From Peptoniphilus pacaensis (lineage in GTDB: Bacteria; Bacillota; Clostridia; Tissierellales; Peptoniphilaceae), in assembly GCF_900088125.1 (NCBI RefSeq), contig NZ_FLQT01000003.1, positions 1 to 64,000 of the forward strand: 64,000 nt of DNA. Direction: 5' to 3'. The notes beneath the pieces were generated by a model. That model saw only the letters and a list, made by a program, of their open reading frames with translations, ran no database searches and was not told where the DNA came from. Of this stretch, positions 1 through 11,081 are shown one piece after another. A program made the position numbers and the translations under genes. Numbering within the stretch: the first letter of the stretch is position 1; every line of letters starts with the position of its first letter.

Positions 1-26
1 CCTTCCCCGCAGGGAAGGACGTTCTT

Positions 27-1559
<1,533 letters not shown>

Positions 1560-1690
1560 AAACTTTGAGTTTGCTTAGCTCGGATTCACTGACTGTGTTC
1601 CGCTTTAAGCTTTTAGATTTGTTATGGTTTAATCTCTTATACCATTTAATTAACTTGGTTCAGTGCCGCTTCTTTCGAAACAGCTTATTT

Positions 1691-1891
1691 AGTATATCTC
1701 GCAGGGAATGCTTTGTCAAGAACTTTTTAACACTTTGTAAAAATTCTTTCCGCACGCCTCGCGCGATAACTTGTTTAGTTTACCATTGGAGGCAAACTTT
1801 TGTCAACCTATTTTTAAGGACTGTTTCCTAAAAAATAGGGCCCGATTTAGTGGGCAAGTATTATTATACGCACTGACTTATTTCTTGTCAA
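1691..1891 (-). promoter_or_regulatory. Three tandem sigma-A promoters of the rRNA operon
   Basis: Three promoter-like pairs read toward the 16S gene. P1 has TTGACA (plus 1886-1891), a 17-nt spacer and TATAAT (1863-1868). P2 has TTGACA (1801-1806), 18 nt and TAAACT (1777-1782). P3 has TTGACA (1714-1719), 17 nt and TATACT (1691-1696). The three -10 boxes start exactly 86 bp apart, and the P2 and P3 stretches look related (shared cttRtttagt before the -10 and tttgtcaa then tttttaa after it), so they probably arose by tandem duplication. The 1560-1921 gap otherwise holds only the rRNA leader; I saw no clear boxA. Confidence 0.85.
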
Positions 1892-1921
1892 CACGAATTT
1901 TACGTCCTTTTGTTTTCTCCT

Positions 1922-3016
1922 TTACGCCTTATCGGCGAGTTCTTTCGTCCGTTCGATCAGGCTCCACAGATCGGGATCCGATGCCAGACGGTAGGCCTGT
2001 TCAAAATCCTTCAGCGCTTCGGAAAATCTCCCCGCCCGGTAATTGAGTATGCCGCGATTCATATGGGCCGTGCGATTGTCCTCTTCTCTTTTGATGACTC
2101 TCGTGAGAGTTTCCACCGCGTCTTTCTCTCGACCGGCTGCGGCGAGGGCGATGGCCAGGTCGTTTTCGATCTCTCCATCTTCACCGCAGGAGGCCGCTTC
2201 TTCCAAATAATGAATGGCGGTTCCCATATCCTGCAGGCCGTAGTGGGCCATGCCGAGAATATGGGCACAGGCAGCGGGCTCCGAGTAGCGGGAGTCGATG
2301 GACTGAATGGCGGCGATGGCTTCTTCATACTTTCCGTAGTGGAGATAGGTTCTGGCCCCGTCGATGGCGGCCGGCTCTTGCACCCGCTCCAATGCGCGGC
2401 GCATTTGATCCTTTAACAGTTCGTCTTCCGCCAAGTTCAGCGCCTTCTCGCCGTAAAATTTCGCCTTAATATACATGGCCTGGGCTTCGTATATGCGACT
2501 CAGTGCGGCATAAGCGACCGCACAATTTTCATCTTCTTCTATTATAGCCTCGTAGCGATCGGTTATTTCCTTTAAGAGATCGGCAAGGTCCGCCCCTTCG
2601 CTCCAGTTTTGATTATAGATGCCTTCCATGGCGGCGGTGGTTTCCAGGCGATCTTCTACGCTTCCCCGTATTCTTTCCTTGGCCATGCTCATGAGATAGA
2701 TTTCTTCCGAGCCCTCTTTCTGCCAAGCCGCGGCTATCTGCCCGTCGATGGCCTTTAATGCGTCGTCGGCGTTTTCTTTCAGAAATTTCAAATAGGCGTC
2801 GGCAAAGGGAAATTGCTCGTCCAAAGCCACGACGATGCACATGGCGGTGAAGATATGGCGGTAGTCCATGGTGTCATCCTGCATCTTAATCTCTTCGATC
2901 AAATCCTTTTGCAGAATGGGAAGGGGGACGCCGCTTAAAATATGTTTTCGTCCGGGAATTTGTTCCAGAAAACCGATGGCGTCGTACCAATCGCTCAAAT
3001 ACTTTTTACTGTCCAT
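1922..3016 (-). CDS. TPR-repeat protein
   Basis: Soluble 364-residue protein with no signal peptide or membrane segment. The C-terminal half is a row of tetratricopeptide-like helix pairs (roughly residues 165-200, 215-243, 247-277, 282-310 and 314-347), with typical units such as YAALSRIYEAQAMYIKAKFY and MNRGILNYRAGRFSEALKDF. The N-terminal ~150 residues are helical and not recognised. TPRs usually scaffold protein-protein contacts; no enzymatic role is visible. The ATG follows an AAGGAAGG ribosome binding site and overlaps the end of the radical SAM gene by 11 bp, so the two are probably translated together. The stop lies only about 30 bp before the -35 of rRNA promoter P1, with no intervening terminator. 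Confidence 0.85.
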   Translation of the reverse strand: MDSKKYLSDWYDAIGFLEQIPGRKHILSGVPLPILQKDLIEEIKMQDDTMDYRHIFTAMCIVVALDEQFPFADAYLKFLKENADDALKAIDGQIAAAWQKEGSEEIYLMSMAKERIRGSVEDRLETTAAMEGIYNQNWSEGADLADLLKEITDRYEAIIEEDENCAVAYAALSRIYEAQAMYIKAKFYGEKALNLAEDELLKDQMRRALERVQEPAAIDGARTYLHYGKYEEAIAAIQSIDSRYSEPAACAHILGMAHYGLQDMGTAIHYLEEAASCGEDGEIENDLAIALAAAGREKDAVETLTRVIKREEDNRTAHMNRGILNYRAGRFSEALKDFEQAYRLASDPDLWSLIERTKELADKA

Positions 3017-4661
3017 GGTCCTTCCTTTCGTCTAAGTGTTTTTTGTATTTTCCTTTTTCGTAATAGATGTAGCGGACGGTGTCGCCTAAGATGATTCCCC
3101 GCACCTGTTTCGATGCTTTCAGGGGATCGTCTACGGGCACAAAGTCCGGATGGCTTTTTAAAAAGTCCACCACGGCTTGGCGGCCCAGCTCGGGATCATC
3201 CACCGGCAAAGTTCCGCCGATGTATTTATTTTCCGCGAAGTAGAAGTCTTCTTTCAGGGCAAGGTACATGGCATCATCCATCCAATGCTTCTCATTTAAG
3301 AAGCTGTAGAGGAAGAGGTACTTTCCCTGCCGATTTTTTAATGGCTGCTCATGAATGTTTTCCATGAGGTAACGGGCCATGCCCATGTAGAAATCCGACG
3401 GCTTTACGCCTCGCTCCTTCAGCTCGCTTCTTACGGCGAGAAAGGCGTCTTCGTCGTAGTAATTTTCCACGACTGCGGCGAAGTTTTTTAACAACAGCAC
3501 CTCTTCACCACGAAGGACGTCGGTGCGAATGACTTCGTAGGGCGGCTCGTCGTCGTAGATGATGTGAAATTCTTCGGCCCTGCGGCGCAGCTCCGTACCT
3601 CGCAGCAGCTTTAGAAAGCCGATTTGAATTTTTTTCGCGCGAAGGGGCACCACCCGGTCGAAGCCGTTTAAAAAGCTTTCCATGTCTTCCCCGGGAAGGC
3701 CCACGATTAAATCCACGTGGATGTGCACCTTGTCCCGATCGATGAGATCCATGGCTTTTTTCATCTTCTCCAGATTCGTGCTTCGATGAATGCTGCGGTT
3801 CACCTCGGGGTTCACCGATTGGATTCCCGCCTCGATCTGAAAGAGTCCCGCCGGCGCCTCGTTTATGACCTCCGCCACATCGGGGGTCATGTGCTCCAGA
3901 TTCATTTCGAAGTGAATGCACATGTCCCGTGGCGCTTCGGCGATAAAAAAGCGCAGGATTTCTTTGGTGCGCTCGGGGCGAATGTGGAAGCTGCGGTCTA
4001 CAAATTTCACCAGTTTCGAGCCCGTCTGAAAAATCCGTCTCATATGCTCTTTAATCTCGTCCACGCTGCGGTGGCGCACGTCGTCGTCTTCGGAAGACAA
4101 ACAATAGCTGCAATGGTAGGGGCAGCCCCGCATGGATTCGTAATAGACGATGCGGTGGTCTAAGGCTTCCTCCTCGTAGCCGGCTGGCAGCTCGCTGATG
4201 GCAAAGGTATCTTTTAAAGGCACGGAAAAAATCTCCCCGTCCTTTCGATAGACCAAGCCCGGCACCTCGTTCCAATCCGCCTCTCCTTCCAAGCAGTCGA
4301 GAAAGTCGTCGAAGCTTCTCTCCCCTTCGCCTCGCAAAATGCCGTCTATCCAGGCTTCCGTCTTCATGCGTTCGGCGCTGTCGTAAGTGACCTCCGGACC
4401 GCCGACGTATTGCTTTACACGAGGGAAGGCCTTGCGTATATAGCGGCCCAGCACTTGTATCTGAGACCAGTTCCAGATATAGGCGGAGTAGAGAATGGCG
4501 TCGGGCTTTTCCCGCAGGATTTTTTGCAGCATGACGTCTCTCGATTCGTTAATGGTCATTTCGAGAAGAGCCACGGGCCGTTTCGTCGATGCGCGGAGCA
4601 GGCGCACGGCCAAATTCGTATGGACGTAGCTGGCGTTCATGGCCACCAGTAAAACTTTCAT
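3006..4661 (-). CDS. B12-binding radical SAM protein, DUF4080 type
   Basis: 551-residue member of the cobalamin-dependent radical SAM class. Residues 1-150 form the B12-binding Rossmann-like domain (MKVLLVAMNASYVHTNLAVR and later GGPEVTYDS). The radical SAM core carries the cluster motif CxxxCxxC at Cys180, Cys184 and Cys187 (RGCPYHCSYC). The region after about residue 370 resembles the DUF4080 extension of this subfamily. Such enzymes usually perform methylations or other radical chemistry; the substrate is unknown. GGAGGAAGT precedes the ATG. The gene lies downstream of the argS terminator and upstream of the TPR gene, with which it overlaps. Confidence 0.88.
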   Translation of the reverse strand: MKVLLVAMNASYVHTNLAVRLLRASTKRPVALLEMTINESRDVMLQKILREKPDAILYSAYIWNWSQIQVLGRYIRKAFPRVKQYVGGPEVTYDSAERMKTEAWIDGILRGEGERSFDDFLDCLEGEADWNEVPGLVYRKDGEIFSVPLKDTFAISELPAGYEEEALDHRIVYYESMRGCPYHCSYCLSSEDDDVRHRSVDEIKEHMRRIFQTGSKLVKFVDRSFHIRPERTKEILRFFIAEAPRDMCIHFEMNLEHMTPDVAEVINEAPAGLFQIEAGIQSVNPEVNRSIHRSTNLEKMKKAMDLIDRDKVHIHVDLIVGLPGEDMESFLNGFDRVVPLRAKKIQIGFLKLLRGTELRRRAEEFHIIYDDEPPYEVIRTDVLRGEEVLLLKNFAAVVENYYDEDAFLAVRSELKERGVKPSDFYMGMARYLMENIHEQPLKNRQGKYLFLYSFLNEKHWMDDAMYLALKEDFYFAENKYIGGTLPVDDPELGRQAVVDFLKSHPDFVPVDDPLKASKQVRGIILGDTVRYIYYEKGKYKKHLDERKDHGQ

Positions 4662-4671
4662 ACTTCCTCCA

Positions 4672-4694
4672 TAAAAAAAGAGGCTTTCGCCTCT
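4672..4694 (-). terminator. Intrinsic terminator after argS
   Basis: Read on the minus strand, an AGAGGC/GCCTCT stem (plus 4679-4684 and 4689-4694) with a four-base loop is followed by seven T residues. It sits directly after the argS stop codon and closes the pheS-to-argS transcription unit. Confidence 0.85.
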
Positions 4695-4697
4695 CTC

Positions 4698-6407
4698 TTA
4701 CATTTTGTCCGGGGCTTCGATACCCAAAAGATCTAAGCCGATGCGGATCATATTTTTGACGCCGTAAACCAAAAGCAGGCGAGCCTGTTTCAGTGCTTCG
4801 TCGTCGACGAGAATGGGCGTATTGGTGTAGTACTTGTTAAATGTCTTCGCGCAGTCGGTGATGTAGCGGGTCACGAAATAGGGTTCGTACTTTTCGTGGC
4901 TGTCGACGATCACTTGATTGAAGCCGTAAAGCTTTTGCAACAGCTCTTTTTCTTCTTCCGAGGAAAGCAGAGATGCGTCAACTTCATTCTTCGGATCGAA
5001 GCCGCCTTTTTCCAACAGAGAATTCATGCGGGCGTGGGTGTATTGCACGTAAGGCCCGGTTTCGCCGTCGAAGCTTAAGGTGCGGTCCCAATCGAAGACG
5101 TAGTCCTTGATTCGTTGGTTAAAGAGCTCTTGGAATTTCACGGCGCCGATGCCCACTTGATGAGCCAGCTCGTCGCGATTTTCCATTTTATGTCCGCTTT
5201 CTTCTTCGCGCTCCTTCAAAATGTCTTCCACTTTGTCCACGGCGCGGTTCAATACGTCTTCCAGATAGACGACCTTGCCCTTACGCGTGGACAGAGTGCC
5301 TTCAGGCAGAGAAACCATGCCGAAGGGCACGTGGATGCAGTCGTCGGCCCAATCGTAGCCCATTTCTTTTAAAATGGCTTTTAATTGTTGGAAGTGGAGA
5401 TTTTGCTGACTGCCGACCACGTAGATGTTTTTGTAAAAATCGTAATGATCTTTTCTGAAAATAGCCGTGGCGATGTCGCGAGTCAGGTAGATGGTGGAGC
5501 CGTCGCTCTTAATAATAATAGAGGGCGGCAAATTGTATTTGTCCAGATTAATGATCTGCGCCCCTTGGTCTTCAACCAGAAGGCCCTTCGCCTTGATTTC
5601 ATCCACGGCTTTGACCATTAAATCGGAATAATAGGATTCGCCGCGGAAGGAATCGAAGTCCACGTCCAGCATGTCGTAGACCCGCTTAAATTCTTCCAAG
5701 CTTAAATCGCGGAACCATTGCCAAAGGGAAACGGCCTCTTCGTCGCCGCTTTCCAGCTTTCTGAACCACTCTCTGGAATTGTCCAAAAGCTCCTTGTCTT
5801 CTTCCGCTTCCTTGTTGATGCGCACGTAGAGTTTCACCAACTCGGGAATGGGATTTTTCTCGATGACTTCGTCGTCGCCCCAGCGCTTGTAGGCTTCGAT
5901 CATCATACCGAATTGGGTGCCGTAGTCGCCTAAATGGTTAATGGCCTCTACCTTGTAGCCCAAGTGTTTGTAAATGCGCTTAATGGAGTCGCCGATAATT
6001 GTGGTGCGAATGTGGCCGATGTGAAAGGGCTTGGCGATGTTGGGCGAGGAATATTCCACGATGACGGTCTTGCCTTCGCCTAAATTCGACGTCCCAAAGC
6101 GGTCGCCCTCTTCCACCACGGCCTTCAGCACGTGATCGGCCAGGGTCTTCGTGTCGATGAAAAAGTTCAGATAAGGGCCGGCGACGACGATGTCGGCAAT
6201 GCCTTCCATGCCTTCCAGTTTTTCTTTCAGCTCTTGGGCGATAAGGGCGGGGTTTTTCCGCATGGTCTTTGCCAGAGTAAAGGTGGGGAAGGCGTAGTCC
6301 CCCATTTTTCTGTCCGGCGGCGTTTCAATTTTGAAAAGTAAATCTTTTTTATCCAGCCCCGTTTCCCGAGCCAGGCCCTCTGCTATTTGTTCTTTAAAAT
6401 CGATCAT
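4698..6407 (-). CDS. argS: Arginine--tRNA ligase
   Basis: Class I aminoacyl-tRNA synthetase charging tRNA-Arg in the cytosol. The 569-residue length is usual for the family. The N-terminal Add1 domain (about 1-95) precedes the catalytic core, with HIGH at residues 129-132 in the signature SPNIAKPFHIGH. A degenerate KMSKS-type stretch (STRKGKVV) follows, and the C-terminal DALR anticodon-binding domain ends in the typical ...GIEAPDKM tail. AGGAGAGACT precedes the ATG. It starts 8 bp after mutS2 and is the last gene before the terminator at 4672-4694. Confidence 0.97.
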   Translation of the reverse strand: MIDFKEQIAEGLARETGLDKKDLLFKIETPPDRKMGDYAFPTFTLAKTMRKNPALIAQELKEKLEGMEGIADIVVAGPYLNFFIDTKTLADHVLKAVVEEGDRFGTSNLGEGKTVIVEYSSPNIAKPFHIGHIRTTIIGDSIKRIYKHLGYKVEAINHLGDYGTQFGMMIEAYKRWGDDEVIEKNPIPELVKLYVRINKEAEEDKELLDNSREWFRKLESGDEEAVSLWQWFRDLSLEEFKRVYDMLDVDFDSFRGESYYSDLMVKAVDEIKAKGLLVEDQGAQIINLDKYNLPPSIIIKSDGSTIYLTRDIATAIFRKDHYDFYKNIYVVGSQQNLHFQQLKAILKEMGYDWADDCIHVPFGMVSLPEGTLSTRKGKVVYLEDVLNRAVDKVEDILKEREEESGHKMENRDELAHQVGIGAVKFQELFNQRIKDYVFDWDRTLSFDGETGPYVQYTHARMNSLLEKGGFDPKNEVDASLLSSEEEKELLQKLYGFNQVIVDSHEKYEPYFVTRYITDCAKTFNKYYTNTPILVDDEALKQARLLLVYGVKNMIRIGLDLLGIEAPDKM

Positions 6408-6415
6408 AGTCTCTC

Positions 6416-8791
6416 CTATCTTAAGTATGCAATGGTCACGCCACTGCCGCCTTCTGCCGGCTCGGCATCTTCCTGCTTTTTAACCGACGGGTGATGGCGC
6501 AGGTATTCTTTTACTTTCTTGCGCAGCATCCCCGTGCCTTTTCCGTGAATAATTCGTATGCGGTCCAAGGACGCCAGGTAGCCGTCGTCCAAGGCTTTTT
6601 CCAAAACGGGTTCCGCCTCTTCGAAGGTCTTGCCACGAATGTCGATTTCCGTTTTGGCGTGCTTCTGTTTCTTTTGGCGCACCTTCGACGCGTTGACTTT
6701 TTTCTCCGTCGTGGCCGCCGGCTCGCTACGAATCAAGGAATCGGCGGGCAAAGCCATTTTCATGAGCCCCGCCTGTACCAGCACCTCGCCTTTCGAATCG
6801 GGGCCTTCCAGCACCGTGGCGGATACGCCCAAGGATTCCGCAAAGACTTCGTCTCCCGGCTTCAACGCCTTGGCGGGTTTTGCCGCCCGCTTCAGTACGA
6901 TGCCTTCATCCTTGTCACGATATTTGTCTCGCCCTTCCCGCAAAAGGTCCTGAGCCTGTTGCAGGGTTTGGGCGTCTTCTTTACGCAGCTGCTCGCGAAT
7001 GTCGCGAATTTCAGACACGGCCAGATCCGCATCTTCCTTGGCGGATTTTACAATGCGCCGCGCCTCGTCCCTCGCCTTTTGTAAAATCTGATCCTTCTCG
7101 GAATTTAAGCGGTCCGCCGATTTTTTTGCCTCGGCCATTTCCCTGCGGTACTCGCCGGTCAATTGGACCAGTTCCGCTTCCCGCTTTTCCAGTCGACTTC
7201 GCTCCGCTTCCAATGTGGTAAGCACGTCTTCAAAGGCGATGTCTTCGCTTTCTAAAAATTCTTCTGCGCCGTCTAAAATTTCCTGTGGCAAGCCGAGGCG
7301 GGATGAAATTTCAAAGGCGTTGCTCTTGCCGGGCACGCCGACGTGAAGGCGATAGGTGGGCGTCAGAGTTTCCACGTCAAATTCCATGGAGGCGTTTTGC
7401 ACGCCCTCCCGCGTTAAGGCGTAGAGCTTAAGCTGGGTGTAGTGGGTGGTAGCCATAAAGCTCACGCCCTTGGCCATAAGGTGCTCGATGATGCTCACGG
7501 CCAAGGCCGCCCCTTCCGTCGGGTCGGTGCCGGCACCCAGCTCGTCGAAGAGCACCAGACTGTTTTCGTTTACGACTTTTAGAATGTCCACGATGTGAAC
7601 CATGTGGCCGCTGAAGGTGGACAGGGACTGCTCGATGCTCTGCTCGTCGCCGATATCGGCATAGACGCCGTCGTAGACGCCGATGACCGTGCCGAGATCC
7701 GCCGGGATGTGCAGACCGCACTGGGTCATAAGCACCATGAGCCCCAAGGTCTTCAGGCTCACAGTCTTGCCCCCGGTATTGGGCCCGGTGATGATAAGGC
7801 CCCGATTCTCGCCACCCAGCTCCAAGCTTAAGGGCACCACCTTGTGGCGATCGATAAGGGGATGACGGGCGTTGATCAGTTTCGTCTCACGCGCCTTGGA
7901 AAGCTTGGGGCGAACGGCGTTTTGATCCGACGCCAGTTTCGCCTTGGCGAAAATAAAATCCAACCGGCCGAAGAGCCGCTCATTTTCAGCAAAAGCCTCG
8001 GGGTACTGCCCCACTTCCTCGGAAAGCTCCTCCAAGATTCGCTGAATCTCTTCCCGCTCTTCCAACTCCAGCTGACGAATGTCGTTGTTGGCTTCCACAA
8101 TGGCCATGGGCTCGATATAAACCGTTTGGCCCGAAGCGCTCATGTCGTGTACCAGGCCCTTGACTTTGTTTCTGGCGTCGTGGCGCACGGGCACCACGTA
8201 GCGGCCTTCCCGCATGGTGACGATGGAATCCTGCAGAGATTCCTGCAGATCCTTTGCATTTAAAATGGACTGCAGCTTGTCTCGTACCTGATCTTTTTTT
8301 CGCGCCAGGTTTCGCCGTATGCTTTTCAGCTTCGGCGAGGCGTCGTCGTAAATGGAATCTTCCGATTCGATGGTGGCTTCGATGCGCTCACGCAAATCTC
8401 CCTGAGTCCATAGGGCGGAAACCATGGCGCGAATGGAAGGATAGGGGTCTTCCGCAGATTCGTCTACATCGGTCATGTATTTGCGCATGCGGGAGACGCC
8501 GCGCAAGGAGTCGCCGATTTCCAAAAGCTCGCTGATGTGAAGCACGCCGCCGCGAGAAGCATAGTGGGCGCTTTTCGCCACGGGGCGGGCGCCGGATAAG
8601 GGCGGCGCCGACCTTTCCACCAACAGGCGAAAGGCCTCTTGGGTCTCCTGCTGCCATTGTTCGATGACGTCGGGGTCGGCGGAAAAGGCCATGGATTCAC
8701 AGCGCGCTTTGCCGATACTCGACGTCGTCAAATTCTTTAATTGCTCCACGATGTCGTGAAATTCAAGAATGGCTTCGATTTTAGGCGCCAT
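6416..8791 (-). CDS. mutS2: MutS2 ATPase/Smr nuclease
   Basis: 791-residue MutS2, which in Bacillota acts on recombination intermediates and on collided ribosomes rather than in mismatch repair. Visible parts are the helical core/clamp (about 1-300), the ABC-type ATPase with Walker A GPNTGGKT at 336-343 and Walker B LFDELGAGTDPTEGAAL, a charged coiled coil (about 520-640), and a C-terminal Smr domain with DIRG and the IIHGKGTGMLRKKV motif near the end. AGGAGGAGAC precedes the ATG. The gene follows the U32 protease by 13 bp and precedes argS by 8 bp, so it is part of the same transcript. Confidence 0.97.
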   Translation of the reverse strand: MAPKIEAILEFHDIVEQLKNLTTSSIGKARCESMAFSADPDVIEQWQQETQEAFRLLVERSAPPLSGARPVAKSAHYASRGGVLHISELLEIGDSLRGVSRMRKYMTDVDESAEDPYPSIRAMVSALWTQGDLRERIEATIESEDSIYDDASPKLKSIRRNLARKKDQVRDKLQSILNAKDLQESLQDSIVTMREGRYVVPVRHDARNKVKGLVHDMSASGQTVYIEPMAIVEANNDIRQLELEEREEIQRILEELSEEVGQYPEAFAENERLFGRLDFIFAKAKLASDQNAVRPKLSKARETKLINARHPLIDRHKVVPLSLELGGENRGLIITGPNTGGKTVSLKTLGLMVLMTQCGLHIPADLGTVIGVYDGVYADIGDEQSIEQSLSTFSGHMVHIVDILKVVNENSLVLFDELGAGTDPTEGAALAVSIIEHLMAKGVSFMATTHYTQLKLYALTREGVQNASMEFDVETLTPTYRLHVGVPGKSNAFEISSRLGLPQEILDGAEEFLESEDIAFEDVLTTLEAERSRLEKREAELVQLTGEYRREMAEAKKSADRLNSEKDQILQKARDEARRIVKSAKEDADLAVSEIRDIREQLRKEDAQTLQQAQDLLREGRDKYRDKDEGIVLKRAAKPAKALKPGDEVFAESLGVSATVLEGPDSKGEVLVQAGLMKMALPADSLIRSEPAATTEKKVNASKVRQKKQKHAKTEIDIRGKTFEEAEPVLEKALDDGYLASLDRIRIIHGKGTGMLRKKVKEYLRHHPSVKKQEDAEPAEGGSGVTIAYLR

Positions 8792-8804
8792 GTCTCCTCC
8801 TGTT

Positions 8805-11081
8805 CTAAATAATGCCTCGATTGTAATGGCCCCGCGTGAAATTGGTCACCGCAGGCTTCTTAATGGCTTTCCCTTCGATGACCCGATGGGCCTCTGCAAT
8901 AATTTTATTTAAGTCCTCACCGATGCGTCCGCGAATTTTTAAGGCCGCGGGCTTCATGGCCATAATGGCCTTGGCCCTGTCTCCCAGGTAAATGGGGACG
9001 CTGTTGTAGATCTCCGTCATGTCCCCGACGCGGCGGAAGGGGAAAGTGGCGTTGCGCTCGTCCCTCAGGTGATAATTTTTTCTGAAGGCGCAGCTCGCAC
9101 ATTTCCGCTCCACACCGCAGCCCTTCACCAAACTCATGGGGCAATGGCGCATGGTCATGGAGCGGGGATAGCCGTAGTAAAGGATTTCGCCGCAGGTGCC
9201 GAAGCGTCGGTAGAGGGCTTCCAACTGCTGCTTCTTGCACTCGAAAGAGGGAATGATGCTCTCGGCCTCTTTGAAGTGGCGGAAGCTGTAGGCGTTAAAG
9301 ATATTGAGCCCTTCCCCCGCCACAATGTGACCGGGGACTTTTTCGAATTGGCCTAAGCTTTGAACGATGCCGCCGTGGAAAAAGTCCTTTACTTTCTCGT
9401 AGCCCGCAGGCGTTTCGTAGGGGAAGCTGTAGTAAACCGGCACGTCCACGCCCTTTAAAAAGGCCATGGCTTCCGGTGACGGCAGAAAATATAATTCCAG
9501 CCGATCGATAAGCTCGTAGGGCAAGTCGTAAATGGCTTCTTCCTCTGCAACTTCGACAGTAAGCAGGGTCTTATCCGGTCTTTTCTTTCTGAAACTTTCG
9601 GCGAAAGTATATGTCGGCCGCTTTCGCCCCTCATTTTTTTCGTAGCTTGCCAGGGCCCGCCGGCGCAGATCGTTGACCGTGGAGATGGGAAGAAAGACGT
9701 CCTCGTCCATGTCCAGGGTCACGTGGTTCAAAGCATAGACCGAGCCGTCGAACTTTCCGAGATTTTCGCGAATACGGTCCTCGTTCGCCTTCGCCTTTTT
9801 CGCCCGCTCCAAAGGACCCTCCCCGGAAACTTCGACTCGGTGGTCGCCGGTTAAGGTGAAGCGAGGCACTTCTCCGATGTGGGCATAAAAATGGCCGTCC
9901 ACGTTCTGCGTACCCGCAATCTCTTCCGCTTCTCTCCCCGCCTCTTCGTTAAGTTTCACGGAAGAGAGGCGCAGAATCGTCGTTCCCACGTCCGGTTCAA
10001 AGGGGAGCTTAATAATATGTTCCGCTTTGCCGGCAAAAGTGTGCCGCTTCTTTTCGCCGCCCACGGTAAATTCTAAGAGGTCTCCTTCATCGGGCTCTGT
10101 CTTCCAATCCACGTGAGTACCTCGGGCGGGGTCGTTGGCCGCCACCACGCCGATTTTTACGCCGCGGTGATTGGGCCGCGTCTCGGTAATAAAGGCATCG
10201 CCGAAATCGCCGAAGCCCACGCCCTTGGTGTAGGAGCGGTTAAACATTTGGGCCATGTCTTCCACGCGAAAATCTTCGCCGCCCAAGGCCTTGTTGTAAT
10301 TGGACGTCACCACCGCCACGTATTCCGGGCTTTTCATGCGCCCTTCCAGCTTAAAGGAATAGACGCCGGCTTCCGCCAAGCGGTCCACGAATTCGATGGT
10401 GTTTAAATCCCTGGGGCTGATGACGTATCCTTTGTCGTAAACGGCATGTCCCGCCTCGTCCTCGATGGTGTACTGCTTTCTGCAGGGCTGGGCGCAGTTG
10501 CCGCGATTGCCGCTTCGACCGCCGATGTATGAGCTCATTTCGCATTGGCCGCTGATGGAAACGCAGAGGGCGCCGTGACAAAAGGCTTCGATGTCGAGAT
10601 CCGTGCCTTCTTTAATGCGGCGAATTTCGTCGAGAGAGATTTCTCTTCCCATTACTACGCGACTGAAGCCCATCTTTTCCAGATAGCGAGCGCCTTCCAG
10701 ATCCATGACGCTCATTTGAGTGGAGGCGTGGAGTTCGAAATCGGGCAAATACTTCGCCACCAGTTCCGCAAAGCCGATGTCCTGCACGATCAAGGCGTCC
10801 ACGCCGATTTCGTAGAGATCCGCCGCGTAATCCAAGGCCCGCTCGCACTCTTCGTCGGAAAGCAAAATGTTTAAGGTAACGAAGACGCGCTTGCCCCTGA
10901 CATGGGCATAGGAGACAGCTTTCGCCATCTCCTCTGCCGTGAAATTCTGTGCACTTGCTCTGGCGGAAAATTCCTTCCCGCCCAGATAAACGGCGTCGGC
11001 GCCGCTGTTAATGGCCGCGTAAAAAGACGCCATGCCTCCCGCCGGTGCCAACAGCTCTACATTATTCCTGTTCATGGTCAC
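8805..11081 (-). CDS. U32 family peptidase / RlhA-like protein
   Basis: 758-residue long-form U32 protein. The N-terminal U32 barrel begins ELLAPAGGMASFYAAINSGADAVYLGG and contains the family stretch EAFCHGALCVSISGQCEMS. A DUF3656-type domain occupies the middle, and a second Cys-rich segment lies near the C-terminus (MRHCPMSLVKGCGVERKCASC). Relatives of this architecture include RlhA, which makes 5-hydroxycytidine in 23S rRNA; others are annotated as proteases or collagenases, so the reaction here is uncertain. The four-Cys cluster suggests an Fe-S centre (inference). The start is GTG at 11081 or ATG at 11075, inside the end of zapA. Confidence 0.9.
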   Translation of the reverse strand: MTMNRNNVELLAPAGGMASFYAAINSGADAVYLGGKEFSARASAQNFTAEEMAKAVSYAHVRGKRVFVTLNILLSDEECERALDYAADLYEIGVDALIVQDIGFAELVAKYLPDFELHASTQMSVMDLEGARYLEKMGFSRVVMGREISLDEIRRIKEGTDLDIEAFCHGALCVSISGQCEMSSYIGGRSGNRGNCAQPCRKQYTIEDEAGHAVYDKGYVISPRDLNTIEFVDRLAEAGVYSFKLEGRMKSPEYVAVVTSNYNKALGGEDFRVEDMAQMFNRSYTKGVGFGDFGDAFITETRPNHRGVKIGVVAANDPARGTHVDWKTEPDEGDLLEFTVGGEKKRHTFAGKAEHIIKLPFEPDVGTTILRLSSVKLNEEAGREAEEIAGTQNVDGHFYAHIGEVPRFTLTGDHRVEVSGEGPLERAKKAKANEDRIRENLGKFDGSVYALNHVTLDMDEDVFLPISTVNDLRRRALASYEKNEGRKRPTYTFAESFRKKRPDKTLLTVEVAEEEAIYDLPYELIDRLELYFLPSPEAMAFLKGVDVPVYYSFPYETPAGYEKVKDFFHGGIVQSLGQFEKVPGHIVAGEGLNIFNAYSFRHFKEAESIIPSFECKKQQLEALYRRFGTCGEILYYGYPRSMTMRHCPMSLVKGCGVERKCASCAFRKNYHLRDERNATFPFRRVGDMTEIYNSVPIYLGDRAKAIMAMKPAALKIRGRIGEDLNKIIAEAHRVIEGKAIKKPAVTNFTRGHYNRGII

